This document shows, piece after piece, positions 17,365 to 26,026 of a DNA stretch of 64,000 nt. Numbering within the stretch: the stretch's first letter is position 1; each line of letters opens with the position of its first letter. This stretch comes from Streptomyces stelliscabiei (GTDB lineage: Bacteria > Actinomycetota > Actinomycetes > Streptomycetales > Streptomycetaceae): NCBI RefSeq assembly GCF_014873495.1, contig NZ_JADBGF010000001.1, positions 1,984,001 to 2,048,000 of the forward strand, given 5' to 3'. The notes beneath the pieces are model-generated. The model saw only the letters and a list, made by a program, of their open reading frames with translations, made no database searches and was not told the origin of the DNA. The translations under genes and the position numbers were made by a program.

Positions 17365-18228
17365 TCAGAGGCGGCAGGCGTGGATGGCGGTGGTCAGGAT
17401 GGCCCGCGCGCCGATGTCGTACAGATCGTCCATGATCCGCTGGGCCTCCTTGGCCGGGACCATGGCGCGGACGGCGACCCAGCCCTCGTTGTGCAGCGGC
17501 GAGACGGTCGGGGATTCCAGGCCCGGTGTGAGGGCGACGGCCTTCTCCAGCTGCTCGACGCGGCAGTCGTAGTCCATCATCACGTACGTCCGGGCGACGA
17601 GGACGCCCTGGAGGCGGCGCAGGAACTGCTGCACCTTGGGCTCGTTCTCCGACTCCGCGGACGTGTCGGCGCCGACACGGCGGATGACGACGGCCTCGGA
17701 CTTCATGATCGGCTCGCCGAACACCTCGAGGCCCGCGTTGCGCAGGGAGGTGCCGGTCTCGACGACGTCGGCGATGACCTCGGCGACCCCCAGTTCGATG
17801 GCAGTCTCGACGGCTCCGTCGAGGTGGACCACGGAGGCGTCGATGCCGTTGTCCGCGAGGTGCCCGGCGACGATGCCCTCGTAGGAGGTGGCGACCGTCT
17901 TGCCCTTGAGGTCCTCGACGCCGTTCGCCGTCCCCGGCTTGGAGGCGAAGCGGAAGGTGGAGCGGGCGAAGCCGAGCGGGAGGATCTCCTCGGCGTTGGC
18001 GCCGGAGTCGATGAGCAGGTCCCGGCCGGTGATGCCGATGTCGAGGCGGCCGGAGGAGACGTAGATCGCGATGTCGCGGGGGCGGAGGTAGAAGAACTCC
18101 ACCTCGTTGACCGGGTCGACGATCCGCAGCTCCTTGGACTCCCGGCGCTGCTGGTAGCCGGCCTCATGCAGCATCTCCCCCGCAGGTCCGGACAGGGAAC
18201 CCTTGTTGGGGACGGCGATGCGCAGCAT
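17365..18228 (-). CDS. hisG: ATP phosphoribosyltransferase HisG, long form
   Basis: This 287-residue first enzyme of histidine synthesis couples ATP and PRPP. N-terminal LRIAVPNKGSLSGPAGEML, the DIGITGRDLL motif, and the PRPP-binding region EVIADVVETGTSLRNAGL are intact. The C-terminal ACT-like regulatory domain of the long hexameric form is present (residues about 210-287), so histidine feedback inhibition is expected. It lies 48 bases after hisE, in the run headed by ribE. The other his genes are elsewhere. Confidence 0.97.
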   Translation of the reverse strand: MLRIAVPNKGSLSGPAGEMLHEAGYQQRRESKELRIVDPVNEVEFFYLRPRDIAIYVSSGRLDIGITGRDLLIDSGANAEEILPLGFARSTFRFASKPGTANGVEDLKGKTVATSYEGIVAGHLADNGIDASVVHLDGAVETAIELGVAEVIADVVETGTSLRNAGLEVFGEPIMKSEAVVIRRVGADTSAESENEPKVQQFLRRLQGVLVARTYVMMDYDCRVEQLEKAVALTPGLESPTVSPLHNEGWVAVRAMVPAKEAQRIMDDLYDIGARAILTTAIHACRL

Positions 18229-18276
18229 GAGGCGAGCTTCCTTCGTTCGTTCGGGAGGGGATGCGTGCGGTGCGGT

Positions 18277-18549
18277 TCAGAGGTGGGCGTACACGTCGTC
18301 CAGGGAGATGCCGCGGGCGACCATCATCACCTGGACGTGGTACAGCAGCTGCGAGATCTCCTCGGCGGCCGCTTCCTTGCCCTCGTACTCGGCGGCCATC
18401 CAGACCTCGGCGGCCTCTTCGACGACCTTCTTGCCGATGGCATGGACGCCCTTGCCGACCAGCTCTGCGGTGCGGGAAGTGGCGGGGTCGCCGGTGGCGG
18501 CCTTGTGCTGGAGCTCGGTGAACAGCTCCTCGAACGTCTTCTTGGACAT
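18277..18549 (-). CDS. hisE: Phosphoribosyl-ATP pyrophosphatase HisE
   Basis: This 90-residue enzyme catalyses the second histidine step, hydrolysing PR-ATP to PR-AMP. The all-alpha MazG-like fold carries [24 protein letters not shown] metal-binding acidic residues and [14 protein letters not shown]. It is a stand-alone HisE, with no HisI fusion, as usual in actinobacteria. I start at the ATG at 18549 after GGGTGAG; a GTG four codons upstream is possible. It lies 34 bases after ribH. Confidence 0.96.
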   Translation of the reverse strand: MSKKTFEELFTELQHKAATGDPATSRTAELVGKGVHAIGKKVVEEAAEVWMAAEYEGKEAAAEEISQLLYHVQVMMVARGISLDDVYAHL

Positions 18550-18583
18550 GGTGAGGCTCACCCTACGCGCAACCGGCCCCGCC

Positions 18584-19069
18584 TCAGCGCCAGGGTTCAG
18601 ATACTGAGCGGAGGGTGGCCGCGGTCGCCACCGCCGCCGTCACCGCCTCGTGGCCCTTGTCCTCGTTCGAGCCCTCGATGCCGGCGCGGTCCAGGGCCTG
18701 CTCCTCGGTGTCGCAGGTCAGTACCCCCATGCCGACGGGGACGCCGGTGTCGACGGAGACCTGGGTGAGGCCCTGGGTGACGCCCTGGCACACGTACTCG
18801 AAGTGGGGGGTGCCGCCGCGGATGACGACGCCGAGGGCCACGATGGCGTCGTAGCCGCGGCCCGCGAGGACCTTGGCGACGACCGGGAGTTCCCAGCTGC
18901 CGGGGACCCGCAGGAGGGTCGGCTCGTCGATGCCCAGGTCGTGCAGGGCGCGCAGGGCGCCTTCGACGAGGCCGTCCATCACCTTCTCGTGCCACTGGGC
19001 CGCGATGACCGCGACGCGCAGGTCGCCGCAGTTGCTTACGGACAGTTCGGGTGCGCCCTTGCCGCTCAC
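18584..19069 (-). CDS. ribH: Lumazine synthase RibH
   Basis: This 161-residue enzyme condenses 5-amino-6-ribitylamino-uracil with dihydroxybutanone phosphate to give lumazine. Family motifs are clear: [27 protein letters not shown] with its catalytic-loop histidine, and [16 protein letters not shown]. The length is standard. GTG start at 19069 with AAGGAG upstream. It follows ribBA by 50 bases in the FMN riboswitch operon. Confidence 0.97.
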   Translation of the reverse strand: MSGKGAPELSVSNCGDLRVAVIAAQWHEKVMDGLVEGALRALHDLGIDEPTLLRVPGSWELPVVAKVLAGRGYDAIVALGVVIRGGTPHFEYVCQGVTQGLTQVSVDTGVPVGMGVLTCDTEEQALDRAGIEGSNEDKGHEAVTAAVATAATLRSVSEPWR

Positions 19070-19119
19070 GTTGCTCCTTGGTTCCTGGGACTGCTGTTCG
19101 TGGATCTTGCCGCTGGTTG

Positions 19120-20409
19120 TTACTGGTTGCCGCAGGTGGACGCCGTGGTGGTGTCCAGCCAGGGCAGGTCGTGGCCCATCCGGTCGCGCTTGGTGCGCAG
19201 GTAGCGGAGGTTGTGCTCGCCCGCGCGGACCGGCATCGGTTCACGGTCGGTGACGCGCAGGCCGTGCCGGACGAGGGCGTCGGTCTTCTCGGGGTTGTTG
19301 GTCATCAGGCGCAGGCTGCGTACGCCCAGGTCCACGAGGATCTGCGCGCCGGCGCCGTAGTCGCGGGCGTCGGCGGGCAGGCCCAGCTCCAGGTTGGCGT
19401 CGAGGGTGTCGCGGCCGCGCTCCTGGAGTTCGTAGGCGCGCAGCTTGGACAGCAGTCCGATGCCCCGGCCCTCGTGGCCGCGCAGATAGACGACGACGCC
19501 ACGGCCCTCGGCGGCGACGCGTTCGAGGGAGGTCCCCAGCTGGGGGCCGCAGTCGCAGCGCAGCGAGTGGAAGATGTCACCGGTGAGGCATTCGGAGTGG
19601 ACGCGCACGAGGACGTCCTCGCCGTCGCCGATCTCACCGTGGACGAGGGCGACGTGCTCCACGCCGTCGACGGTGGAGCGGTAGCCGTATGCCGTGAAGT
19701 CGCCGAACTCGGTGGGCAGTTGGGTCTTCGCCTCGCGCCTGACGGTGGGCTCGGCGGAGCGGCGGTAGGTGATGAGGTCCTCGATGGAGATGATCGTCAG
19801 ACCGTGCTTGCGGGCGAAGGGGATCAGCTCGGGCAGGCGCAGCATCCGGCCGTCCTCGCCGGCGATCTCGACGATCGCCCCGGCCGGGCGCAGACCCGCG
19901 AGCCGGGCGAGGTCGACGGCGGCCTCGGTGTGGCCGTTCCGCACGAGCACCCCGCCGGTGCGGGCGCGCAGCGGGAAGATGTGGCCGGGGCGGACGAAGT
20001 CGCCCGGCTCGGCGGTACCGGAGGCCAGGAGCTGCAGGGTGGTGGCGCGGTCGGCGGCGGAGATGCCGGTGGTGACGCCGTGCCGCGGGGCCGCGTCGAC
20101 CGTGACGGTGAAGGCCGTACGCATGGACTCGGTGTTCTGCTGCACCATCTGCGGCAGTTCGAGCCGGTCCAGCTCGTCGCCCTCCATGGGGGCGCAGATC
20201 ATGCCCCGGCACTCGCTCATCATGAAGGCGATGATCTCGGGGGTGGCCTTCTCGGCGGCGACGACGAGGTCGCCCTCGTTCTCGCGGTCCTCGTCGTCGA
20301 CGACGACGACCGGGCGGCCGGCCGCGATGTCGGCGATGGCCTGCTCGACGGGGTCGAGCGCGAAGCTCTCGATGTCGCTGGTGCTGTACAGGATCGGCGC
20401 CGTGGTCAT
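19120..20409 (-). CDS. ribBA: Bifunctional RibBA: DHBP synthase / GTP cyclohydrolase II
   Basis: This 429-residue fusion supplies both branches of riboflavin synthesis. Residues about 15-215 are DHBP synthase ([34 protein letters not shown]). Residues about 220-415 are GTP cyclohydrolase II, with the zinc cysteines in [20 protein letters not shown] and the active-site [12 protein letters not shown]. Both halves look intact. The ATG at 20409 overlaps the pnuC stop by four bases, so translation is coupled. Confidence 0.97.
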   Translation of the reverse strand: MTTAPILYSTSDIESFALDPVEQAIADIAAGRPVVVVDDEDRENEGDLVVAAEKATPEIIAFMMSECRGMICAPMEGDELDRLELPQMVQQNTESMRTAFTVTVDAAPRHGVTTGISAADRATTLQLLASGTAEPGDFVRPGHIFPLRARTGGVLVRNGHTEAAVDLARLAGLRPAGAIVEIAGEDGRMLRLPELIPFARKHGLTIISIEDLITYRRSAEPTVRREAKTQLPTEFGDFTAYGYRSTVDGVEHVALVHGEIGDGEDVLVRVHSECLTGDIFHSLRCDCGPQLGTSLERVAAEGRGVVVYLRGHEGRGIGLLSKLRAYELQERGRDTLDANLELGLPADARDYGAGAQILVDLGVRSLRLMTNNPEKTDALVRHGLRVTDREPMPVRAGEHNLRYLRTKRDRMGHDLPWLDTTTASTCGNQ

Positions 20410-21038
20410 GCCGGGGCTCCTTCCAGAGCGGGCTTGCGCGAGCGCAGCCACCAGTCGCGCATGCCCCACAGGACGAGCGCGCCGTAGATGATGTAGACGA
20501 AACCGGAGAAGGCGTAGCCGTTGGCGAAGTTGAGCGGGACGCCCACGAGGTCGACCAGCAGCCAGGCGAACCAGAACTCGACCATGCCGCGTGCCTGGGC
20601 GTACATGGCGACGATGGTGCCGGTGAAGATGTACGCGTCCGGCCAGGGGTCCCAGGACAGGGTCGGGTACGCGGTGAAGAGCGCGCCGACGGCGAGGGTG
20701 CCGAGCACGGCGCCGGCGATCAGGTAGCCGCGCTCGCGCCAGGTGGCGAAGCGCGGGGTGATGGCGCCGTCCGCGGACCGCCCCTTCGTACGGCTCCACT
20801 GCCACCAGCCGTACGCGGCGACGGCCATGACGATGACCTGCTTGCCGGCGCTGCCGGTCAGATGGCCGACGAAGGCGCCGAAGAGGACGAGGCCGGAGAG
20901 GAACTGCACGGGCCAGTTCCACAGGGAGCGGACCGCGCCGAGGGCGAGGGCGATCAGGCCGAGGATGTTGCCGATCATGTCCGACCAGAGGATCTGCTGG
21001 CCGAAGGCGGTGAAGGCGACGGTGTTCAGGGAGTTCAC
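20406..21038 (-). CDS. PnuC-family vitamin transporter (possible riboflavin importer)
   Basis: This 210-residue membrane protein of the PnuC family has about seven helices and the family WNWPVQ motif, plus [10 protein letters not shown] and [18 protein letters not shown]. PnuC proper imports nicotinamide riboside. PnuX relatives encoded in riboflavin operons of other actinobacteria import riboflavin, and its place between ribE and ribBA behind an FMN riboswitch favours that here. That is inference from context; motif comparison alone does not settle it. GTG start at 21038 overlaps the ribE stop (GTGA). Confidence 0.85.
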   Translation of the reverse strand: MNSLNTVAFTAFGQQILWSDMIGNILGLIALALGAVRSLWNWPVQFLSGLVLFGAFVGHLTGSAGKQVIVMAVAAYGWWQWSRTKGRSADGAITPRFATWRERGYLIAGAVLGTLAVGALFTAYPTLSWDPWPDAYIFTGTIVAMYAQARGMVEFWFAWLLVDLVGVPLNFANGYAFSGFVYIIYGALVLWGMRDWWLRSRKPALEGAPA

Positions 21039-21655
21039 TGTCCCGCTCCCCGGGCTCCCGCCGCCCCCTGGTCGCCCAGCAGACGCTCGACGTACTTGGC
21101 GATGACGTCGACCTCGAGGTTGACCGGGTCGCCGGGCTGCTTGCGGCCGAGCGTGGTCAGGTCGAGCGTGGTCGGGATGAGGCTGACGGTGAAGTGGTCC
21201 GGACCGGCGTCGACGACGGTGAGGCTGATGCCGTCGACGGTGATGGAGCCCTTCTCGACGACGTACCGGGTGAGGTCCGCGGGGAGCGAGATCTTGACGA
21301 TCTCCCAGTTCTCGGACGGCTTGCGCTCGATGACCTCGCCCGTGCCGTCGACGTGCCCCTGCACGATGTGCCCGCCGAGGCGGTCGCCGACGGCCATGGG
21401 GCGTTCGAGGTTGACGCGGGATCCGACGGTGAGGGCGCCGAGGCTGGAGCGTTGCAGGCTCTCCGCCATGACGTCGGCGGTGAACCAGTCGTCCTCGTGC
21501 TCCACGACCGTGAGACAGACACCGTTGACGGCGATGGAGTCGCCGTGGCGCGCGCCCTCGGTGACGACGGGGCCGCGCAGACGGAAGCGGGAGGAGTCGC
21601 CGAGCTTCTCGACGGCGGTGACCTCACCCAGCTCTTCGACGATTCCGGTGAACAC
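21035..21655 (-). CDS. ribE: Riboflavin synthase alpha chain RibE
   Basis: This 206-residue enzyme dismutates two lumazines to riboflavin. It has the two tandem lumazine-binding half-domains: the first begins [12 protein letters not shown] with [13 protein letters not shown], the second has [14 protein letters not shown] and [13 protein letters not shown]. The C-terminal helix KYVERLL mediates trimer formation. GTG start at 21655 after AGGAGGA. First gene after the FMN riboswitch, with a 159-base leader between. Confidence 0.97.
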   Translation of the reverse strand: MFTGIVEELGEVTAVEKLGDSSRFRLRGPVVTEGARHGDSIAVNGVCLTVVEHEDDWFTADVMAESLQRSSLGALTVGSRVNLERPMAVGDRLGGHIVQGHVDGTGEVIERKPSENWEIVKISLPADLTRYVVEKGSITVDGISLTVVDAGPDHFTVSLIPTTLDLTTLGRKQPGDPVNLEVDVIAKYVERLLGDQGAAGARGAGQ

Positions 21656-21814
21656 TTCCCGGGTCCTCCTGCCTCATAGGGCACGGACTCCGGGGCTGTC
21701 GAAGACGACAGACATGAGCGGACAGCGGCACACAGGGAGCGACGCCGCGTGAAGACCCACCCCTGGTGGGGTAGGCCAAAAACAGACGGCGACGCGCACG
21801 AATGCCCGCCCGCC

Positions 21815-21941
21815 GCGCACTGCCTCCCATCCGGACTTTAACCGTCGGTCCAGGAATTTCACCTGGTCAACCGGCCGCTGGAAGCGACCGGGTCGCGGAC
21901 TGTAACCGCCGGTTCGGACTTTCACCGACCCCGGAGTGCGC
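21815..21941 (-). ncRNA. FMN riboswitch (RFN element)
   Basis: Read on the minus strand the element runs from 21941 to 21815. The closing stem P1 is GCGCAC (21941-21936) with GTGCGC (21820-21815). Conserved RFN blocks are present: GGGGTCGGTGAAAGTCC, ACCGGCGGTTACAGTCC, CCAGGTGAAATTCCTGG, ACCGACGGTTAAAGTCC and GGATGGGAGG. It controls the ribE operon in response to FMN. The 159 bases to ribE contain a CCTACCCC/GGGGTGGG hairpin near 21757-21776 that could belong to the expression platform. Confidence 0.96.
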
Positions 21942-22141
21942 TGCTTCTGGTACAGAGCCAGTGTGCCACGCCCGATCGGCGCCCATGCGGGTGAGAACTG
22001 TGGGGTGGCTCACAGGGCGTGTCGCTGGACTTCTCCGACGGAAGCTGACCGGCTTCGGCTATCACTGACCAAGGGTCAACTTTCGCACCACCGTCCCCAC
22101 TCGGAGATGGTTCGACCCCCGCCCGGAGGGGACTCGACCCA

Positions 22142-22171
22142 TTGACCTGCTTGGTCTAGTCCTTTTAAAGT
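22142..22171 (+). promoter_or_regulatory. Orphan chitinase-type promoter with DasR box
   Basis: TTGACC at 22142-22147 and TAAAGT at 22166-22171 are 18 bases apart, with CTTGGTCTAGTCCTTT (22150-22165) filling the spacer. The box core TGGTCTAGTCC is identical to that in the chitinase promoter at 6931. No chitinase follows: the next gene is an NmrA-like protein at 22395, and I see no signal peptide or GH18 remnant in 22172-22394. Confidence 0.75.
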
Positions 22172-22394
22172 CTGCGGTCGCGGTACCCGCCCAGAACGGC
22201 CCGGCGACGGTGACGACGGCCCTTGCCCCGTCGCCGGGTCCCACCCGGCGGGCTGCGCCTGTCCCCCGTTCGTGGCAGCGGTGTCGTCACGGACGTGCGG
22301 GTCGCGCCGAACCCGGACAAGCTGGAGTTCGCGGGCGCGTGCAGCCGACCGCCGCGCGTCGACCCGGTCGCCACCTGTAAAGGGGATGGACGGC

Positions 22395-23153
22395 ATGACC
22401 ACGATCCTGGTGACCGGCGGCACCGGTGTCCTCGGCAGGCCCGTGACCGAGCGGCTGCGGGCGGACGGGCACGAGGTGCGGGTGCTCAGCCGGCACACGC
22501 GGCCGTACGCCGTCGATCTCGTCGTGGGCGGGAGCGGGCTGGACACGGCCGTGGCGGGGGTCGACACGATCGTGCACTGTGCGACATCGCCGCGCGGGGG
22601 TGACGAGAAGGCGGCGGAGAACCTGATCGCGGCGGCGCGGCGGGCCGGGGTGCGGCATCTGGTCTACATCTCGATCGTCGGCGTGGACCGGGTGCCGTTC
22701 GGCTACTACCGGTCCAAGCTGGCCGTGGAGCGGCAGGTCGAGGAGTCGGGGCCGGACTGGACGATCCTGCGGGCGACCCAGTTCCACGACCTGCTGGTGA
22801 TGCTGTTCGCGGGGTTGTCCAAGCCTCCGGTCATGCTGCTCCCCGCCGGGGTGAGCGACCAGCCCGTCGCCGTCGCCGAGGTCGCCGAGCGCCTCGCGGA
22901 GCTGGCCGTGGGCGCCCCCGCCGGCCGCGTCGACGACCTGGGCGGCCCCGAGGTCCTGACCTTCCCCCAGCTGGCCCGCGCCTACCTGGCCGCCACCGGG
23001 CGCCGCCGTCCTCTGCTGAACGTCCCGCTGTTCGGCAAGGCGTACCGGGCCTTCCGCGCCGGTGGCCACCTCGCGCCGGGGCGGGCCGTGGGGAAGGGGA
23101 CGTTCGGGGAGCACCTGACGGCCCGGTTCGGGGAGGGGCGCAGGAAAGGCTGA
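22395..23153 (+). CDS. NmrA-like NAD(P)-binding protein
   Basis: This 252-residue Rossmann-fold protein of the atypical SDR/NmrA group has the dinucleotide motif TGGTGVLGRPV near residue 8. VRHLVYISIVGVDRVPFGYY with YxxxK (YYRSK) follows, then ERQVEESGPDWTILRATQFH, a typical NmrA-like stretch. Catalytic roles in this group vary; it may be a sensor or a quinone or NAD(P)H-dependent reductase. The ATG at 22395 follows AAAGGGGATGG. It is convergent with the ROK gene. The DasR-type promoter 230 bases upstream may now drive it. Confidence 0.85.
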   Translation: MTTILVTGGTGVLGRPVTERLRADGHEVRVLSRHTRPYAVDLVVGGSGLDTAVAGVDTIVHCATSPRGGDEKAAENLIAAARRAGVRHLVYISIVGVDRVPFGYYRSKLAVERQVEESGPDWTILRATQFHDLLVMLFAGLSKPPVMLLPAGVSDQPVAVAEVAERLAELAVGAPAGRVDDLGGPEVLTFPQLARAYLAATGRRRPLLNVPLFGKAYRAFRAGGHLAPGRAVGKGTFGEHLTARFGEGRRKG

Positions 23154-23261
23154 GGTGACGGAAGGGGTGAAGCGGGGAGAGGGGGCCGGGGCTGCCCCTG
23201 CGGCCGAGAGCCTCGGGAGCTTCGGGACCGCCGGGACTCAGGGCACCGGTCCGCCCCCGCG

Positions 23262-24497
23262 TCACCGGGTGGGCGGTGCGAACAGTTCGTCCTGTGCGGC
23301 CTCACGGGCCATGAGCAGCGCGCCGCGCAGGACCGCCGCCCCGCCGAGGCCCCCGGCCCGCACCTCGGTCGGCAACGGCGACATCGCCGCCAGCCGCTGT
23401 CCCACTCTGCCGGCCAGTTCCACCCCACCGGCCTGCCCCACCTCACCACCGAGCACCACGCACCCGGGGTCGAGCACGGCGACGACGGAGGCCGCGCCGA
23501 TGGCCACCCGGTCGGCCAGGGCGTCGAGGAAACGGGCACGGTCGGGTTCGCCCGGCGGCAGGCCGGGTCCGGGCTGCCGGGTGGCGGTGTCGCTCGGCGG
23601 GGGGCCGGCCGTCGCCGCCCGTACCAGCGTCGCCGCGTACGGCTCGCTCGGCACGGCCTCGGCGGTGACGCCGTGGGCCGTGGCCAGGGCCGCCACCGCC
23701 GTCGCGCCGGCCAGGGAGTGGAAGCCGCCCTCGCAGTCGGTGGCCGAGGGGACCGTGGTCGTACCGGGGACCGGGAGGAAACCGATCTCGCCCGTGCCGC
23801 CGGAGGCGCCCCGGCGGAGGTGGCCGTCGAGGACGACGGCGGCGCCGGTGCCGAGGCCGAGCCAGAGCAGGACGAAGGTGTCACGGTCGCGGGCGGCGCC
23901 GTCCCGCTGCTCGGCGAGGGCCGCGAGGTTGGTCTCGTTCTCGACGAGGACGCGGGCCGGGAGCCGTTCACCGAGCGCGGCGACCAGCCGGCGGTGCCAC
24001 GCGGGAAGGCCGCTGGAGTCGCGGAGTTCGCCCGTGGCCGGGTCGATCAGGCCGGGGGCACCGATCGCCACCGTGTGCAGCCGGTCGGCGCCCGCCTCCT
24101 TCGCGGCACGCTCCACCAGGGCGACCGCCTGCTCCACGGCAGGTCCCGTGCCGGCGTCGCCCGCGATCGGTACCGACGCCCGCGCCAGCTCCGTACCGAG
24201 CAGGTCGGCGACGACGACGGTGACGCTCTCGGTGCGCACGTCGAGCGCGGCGAGATGCGCGCGGTCGGCGACGATGCCGTAGAGGCGGGCGTTGGGGCCG
24301 CGTCGCTGCTCCCCCGACTCCCCCACGACGCCGATCAGTCCGGCGGCCGTGAGGCGCTCCACGAGGTCGGCGACCGTGGGCCGGGACAGGCCGGTGAGCT
24401 GCTTCAACTGCCCGGCCGTCAGCGGACCTTCCTGCTGCAGCAGCCGCAGGGCGAGCCGGTCGTTGATGGCTCGGGCGGTACTGGGTGATGCGGGCAT
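23262..24497 (-). CDS. ROK family transcriptional regulator
   Basis: This 411-residue protein has an N-terminal winged helix (LTAGQLKQLTGLSRPTVADL) fused to a ROK sugar-kinase-like domain. VAIGAPGLID and LGLGTGAAVVLDGHL, then RRGASGGTGEIGF, are clear. The usual zinc motif CxCGxxGC is missing: the corresponding place reads TDCEGGFHSLAG with a single cysteine. It is therefore probably a regulator without sugar kinase function. ATG at 24497 after GGAGGAT. A perfect palindrome 63 bases upstream, facing the divergent MFS gene, is the likely operator. Confidence 0.9.
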   Translation of the reverse strand: MPASPSTARAINDRLALRLLQQEGPLTAGQLKQLTGLSRPTVADLVERLTAAGLIGVVGESGEQRRGPNARLYGIVADRAHLAALDVRTESVTVVVADLLGTELARASVPIAGDAGTGPAVEQAVALVERAAKEAGADRLHTVAIGAPGLIDPATGELRDSSGLPAWHRRLVAALGERLPARVLVENETNLAALAEQRDGAARDRDTFVLLWLGLGTGAAVVLDGHLRRGASGGTGEIGFLPVPGTTTVPSATDCEGGFHSLAGATAVAALATAHGVTAEAVPSEPYAATLVRAATAGPPPSDTATRQPGPGLPPGEPDRARFLDALADRVAIGAASVVAVLDPGCVVLGGEVGQAGGVELAGRVGQRLAAMSPLPTEVRAGGLGGAAVLRGALLMAREAAQDELFAPPTR

Positions 24498-24559
24498 GCC
24501 GGGATCCTCCCAGATCTGCGGCGCCGCACGGCCGGTGGCCCTCACAGGGCGCTCCCTAT

Positions 24560-24582
24560 CTATCAGGCAGGGTTCCTGATAG
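24560..24582. promoter_or_regulatory. Palindromic operator between ROK and MFS genes
   Basis: CTATCAGG at 24560-24567 and CCTGATAG at 24575-24582 form a perfect 8-bp inverted repeat with a 7-base spacer, AT-rich against the background. It lies in the divergent region of the ROK regulator and the MFS gene. Binding by the ROK protein is inferred. Confidence 0.65.
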
Positions 24583-24773
24583 TTTACGCCACGCGACGAC
24601 GCCGGGTGGGCGCAGGACATCGGGGGAACCGGAAGTCCGCGGTCCTGAGCCGCTCCATCGACGGCGTCCGCACGGGAGATCGGCGGCCGGTACGGGTGCG
24701 AGGGCCATGACGGCCTCGGCGCTCGTCATGCGTGCCGACGACTCGGCGCATCGAGACACAGGGAGGCGGGAGA

Positions 24774-25985
24774 ATGAGTGTGGTGGTCCACGAGCAGCGC
24801 GAGGTGAGGCGGGCGCGGTACGCCGTGGCGGCCGTGTTCGCGGTGCACGGCGCCGTCACCGGCTCGTTCGCGACCCGCGTGCCGTGGATCCAGGACCACG
24901 CGGGGGTCGGCGCGGGCCAACTGGGCCTCGCTCTCGCCTTCCCGGCGATCGGCGCGTCCCTGGCGATGCCGCTCGCGGGCCGGATCAGCCACCGCTTCGG
25001 CGCCCGCACGGCGCTGCGCGGACTGCTCGCCCTGTGGACGCTCGCACTGATCCTGCCGTCCCTGTCACCGAACCTCTGGACGCTCTGCCTCGCGCTGTTC
25101 GTGTACGGGGCGTCGGCGGGCATGGCGGACGTCGCGATGAACGCGCTCGGAGTCGAGGTGGAGAGCCGCCTCGGCAAGTCGATCATGTCGGGCCTGCACG
25201 GTATGTGGAGCGCGGGCGCCCTCGTCGGCTCGGCGGCCGGCACCCTCGCCGCCCACCTGGGCTCGGACGCCCGGCTGCACCACGCGCTCGCGGCGGCCAC
25301 GCTCACCGTCCTCGGTCTGGTCGCCTGCCGATGGGTCCTGGATCTCAGGCCCACCGAGGACGAGGAGCCGCCGCCCCGGTTCGCGCTGCCGCCGAAGTCG
25401 GCGCTGCTGATCGGCGCGGTCGGGTTCTGCGCGGTGTTCGCGGAAGGGGCGGCGCTGGACTGGTCGGCGGTCTATCTGCGGGACCAGCTGGAGACCTCGG
25501 CCGGGCTCGCGGCGGCGTGCACCACCGGTTTCATGCTGACCATGGCGGTGGCCCGGCTCGCGGGCGACGCGGTGGTCGACCGCTTCGGTACCGTCCGTAC
25601 CGTACGGGCGAGCGGTGCCCTGGCCGTGCTCGGCGGGATCCTGATCGTCGTCGCGAACCAGCCGGCGGTCGCGATGGGCGGCTTCGCGCTGATGGGCCTC
25701 GGCATCGCGGTCGTCGTCCCGCTCTGCTTCGCCGCCGCGGGCCGCAGCGGGCCGAACCCCAGCCTGGCCATCGCGGGCGTGGCGACCATCACGTACACCT
25801 CCGGGCTGGTCGCGCCGAGCGCGATCGGCGGTCTGGCCGAACTGACCAGTCTGGTCGTGTCGTTCGGCCTGGTCACCGTGCTGGCGTGCGGTCTGGTCGT
25901 CTTCGCGGGGGTGCTGCGCACCAGTGATCGGGACCGTCCCCGGGTCGCCCGGACGGGCTCTGCGGTCCCCGACCCGAAGCACTGA
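24774..25985 (+). CDS. MFS transporter
   Basis: This 403-residue major facilitator has about twelve helices in two halves. The family loop motif is visible as GRISHRFGARTALRG after helix 2, and AGDAVVDRFGTVRTVRASGA after helix 8. The N terminus VHGAVTGSFATRVPWIQDH resembles fucose-permease-like MFS proteins, often partnered by ROK regulators, so a sugar or sugar-derivative substrate is plausible. ATG at 24774 follows GGGAGGCGGGAG. Divergent from the ROK regulator across the CTATCAGG palindrome. Confidence 0.88.
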   Translation: MSVVVHEQREVRRARYAVAAVFAVHGAVTGSFATRVPWIQDHAGVGAGQLGLALAFPAIGASLAMPLAGRISHRFGARTALRGLLALWTLALILPSLSPNLWTLCLALFVYGASAGMADVAMNALGVEVESRLGKSIMSGLHGMWSAGALVGSAAGTLAAHLGSDARLHHALAAATLTVLGLVACRWVLDLRPTEDEEPPPRFALPPKSALLIGAVGFCAVFAEGAALDWSAVYLRDQLETSAGLAAACTTGFMLTMAVARLAGDAVVDRFGTVRTVRASGALAVLGGILIVVANQPAVAMGGFALMGLGIAVVVPLCFAAAGRSGPNPSLAIAGVATITYTSGLVAPSAIGGLAELTSLVVSFGLVTVLACGLVVFAGVLRTSDRDRPRVARTGSAVPDPKH

Positions 25986-26026
25986 CGCGCACGTCCGTCC
26001 CCGTGGGATCTGCCGGCCCCGTGCCC

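Noticed and set aside
22223..22603. Possible remnant of a chitinase after the orphan promoter
   Set aside because: None of the frames in 22172-22394 shows a signal peptide, an SxGG or a DxxDxDxE motif.
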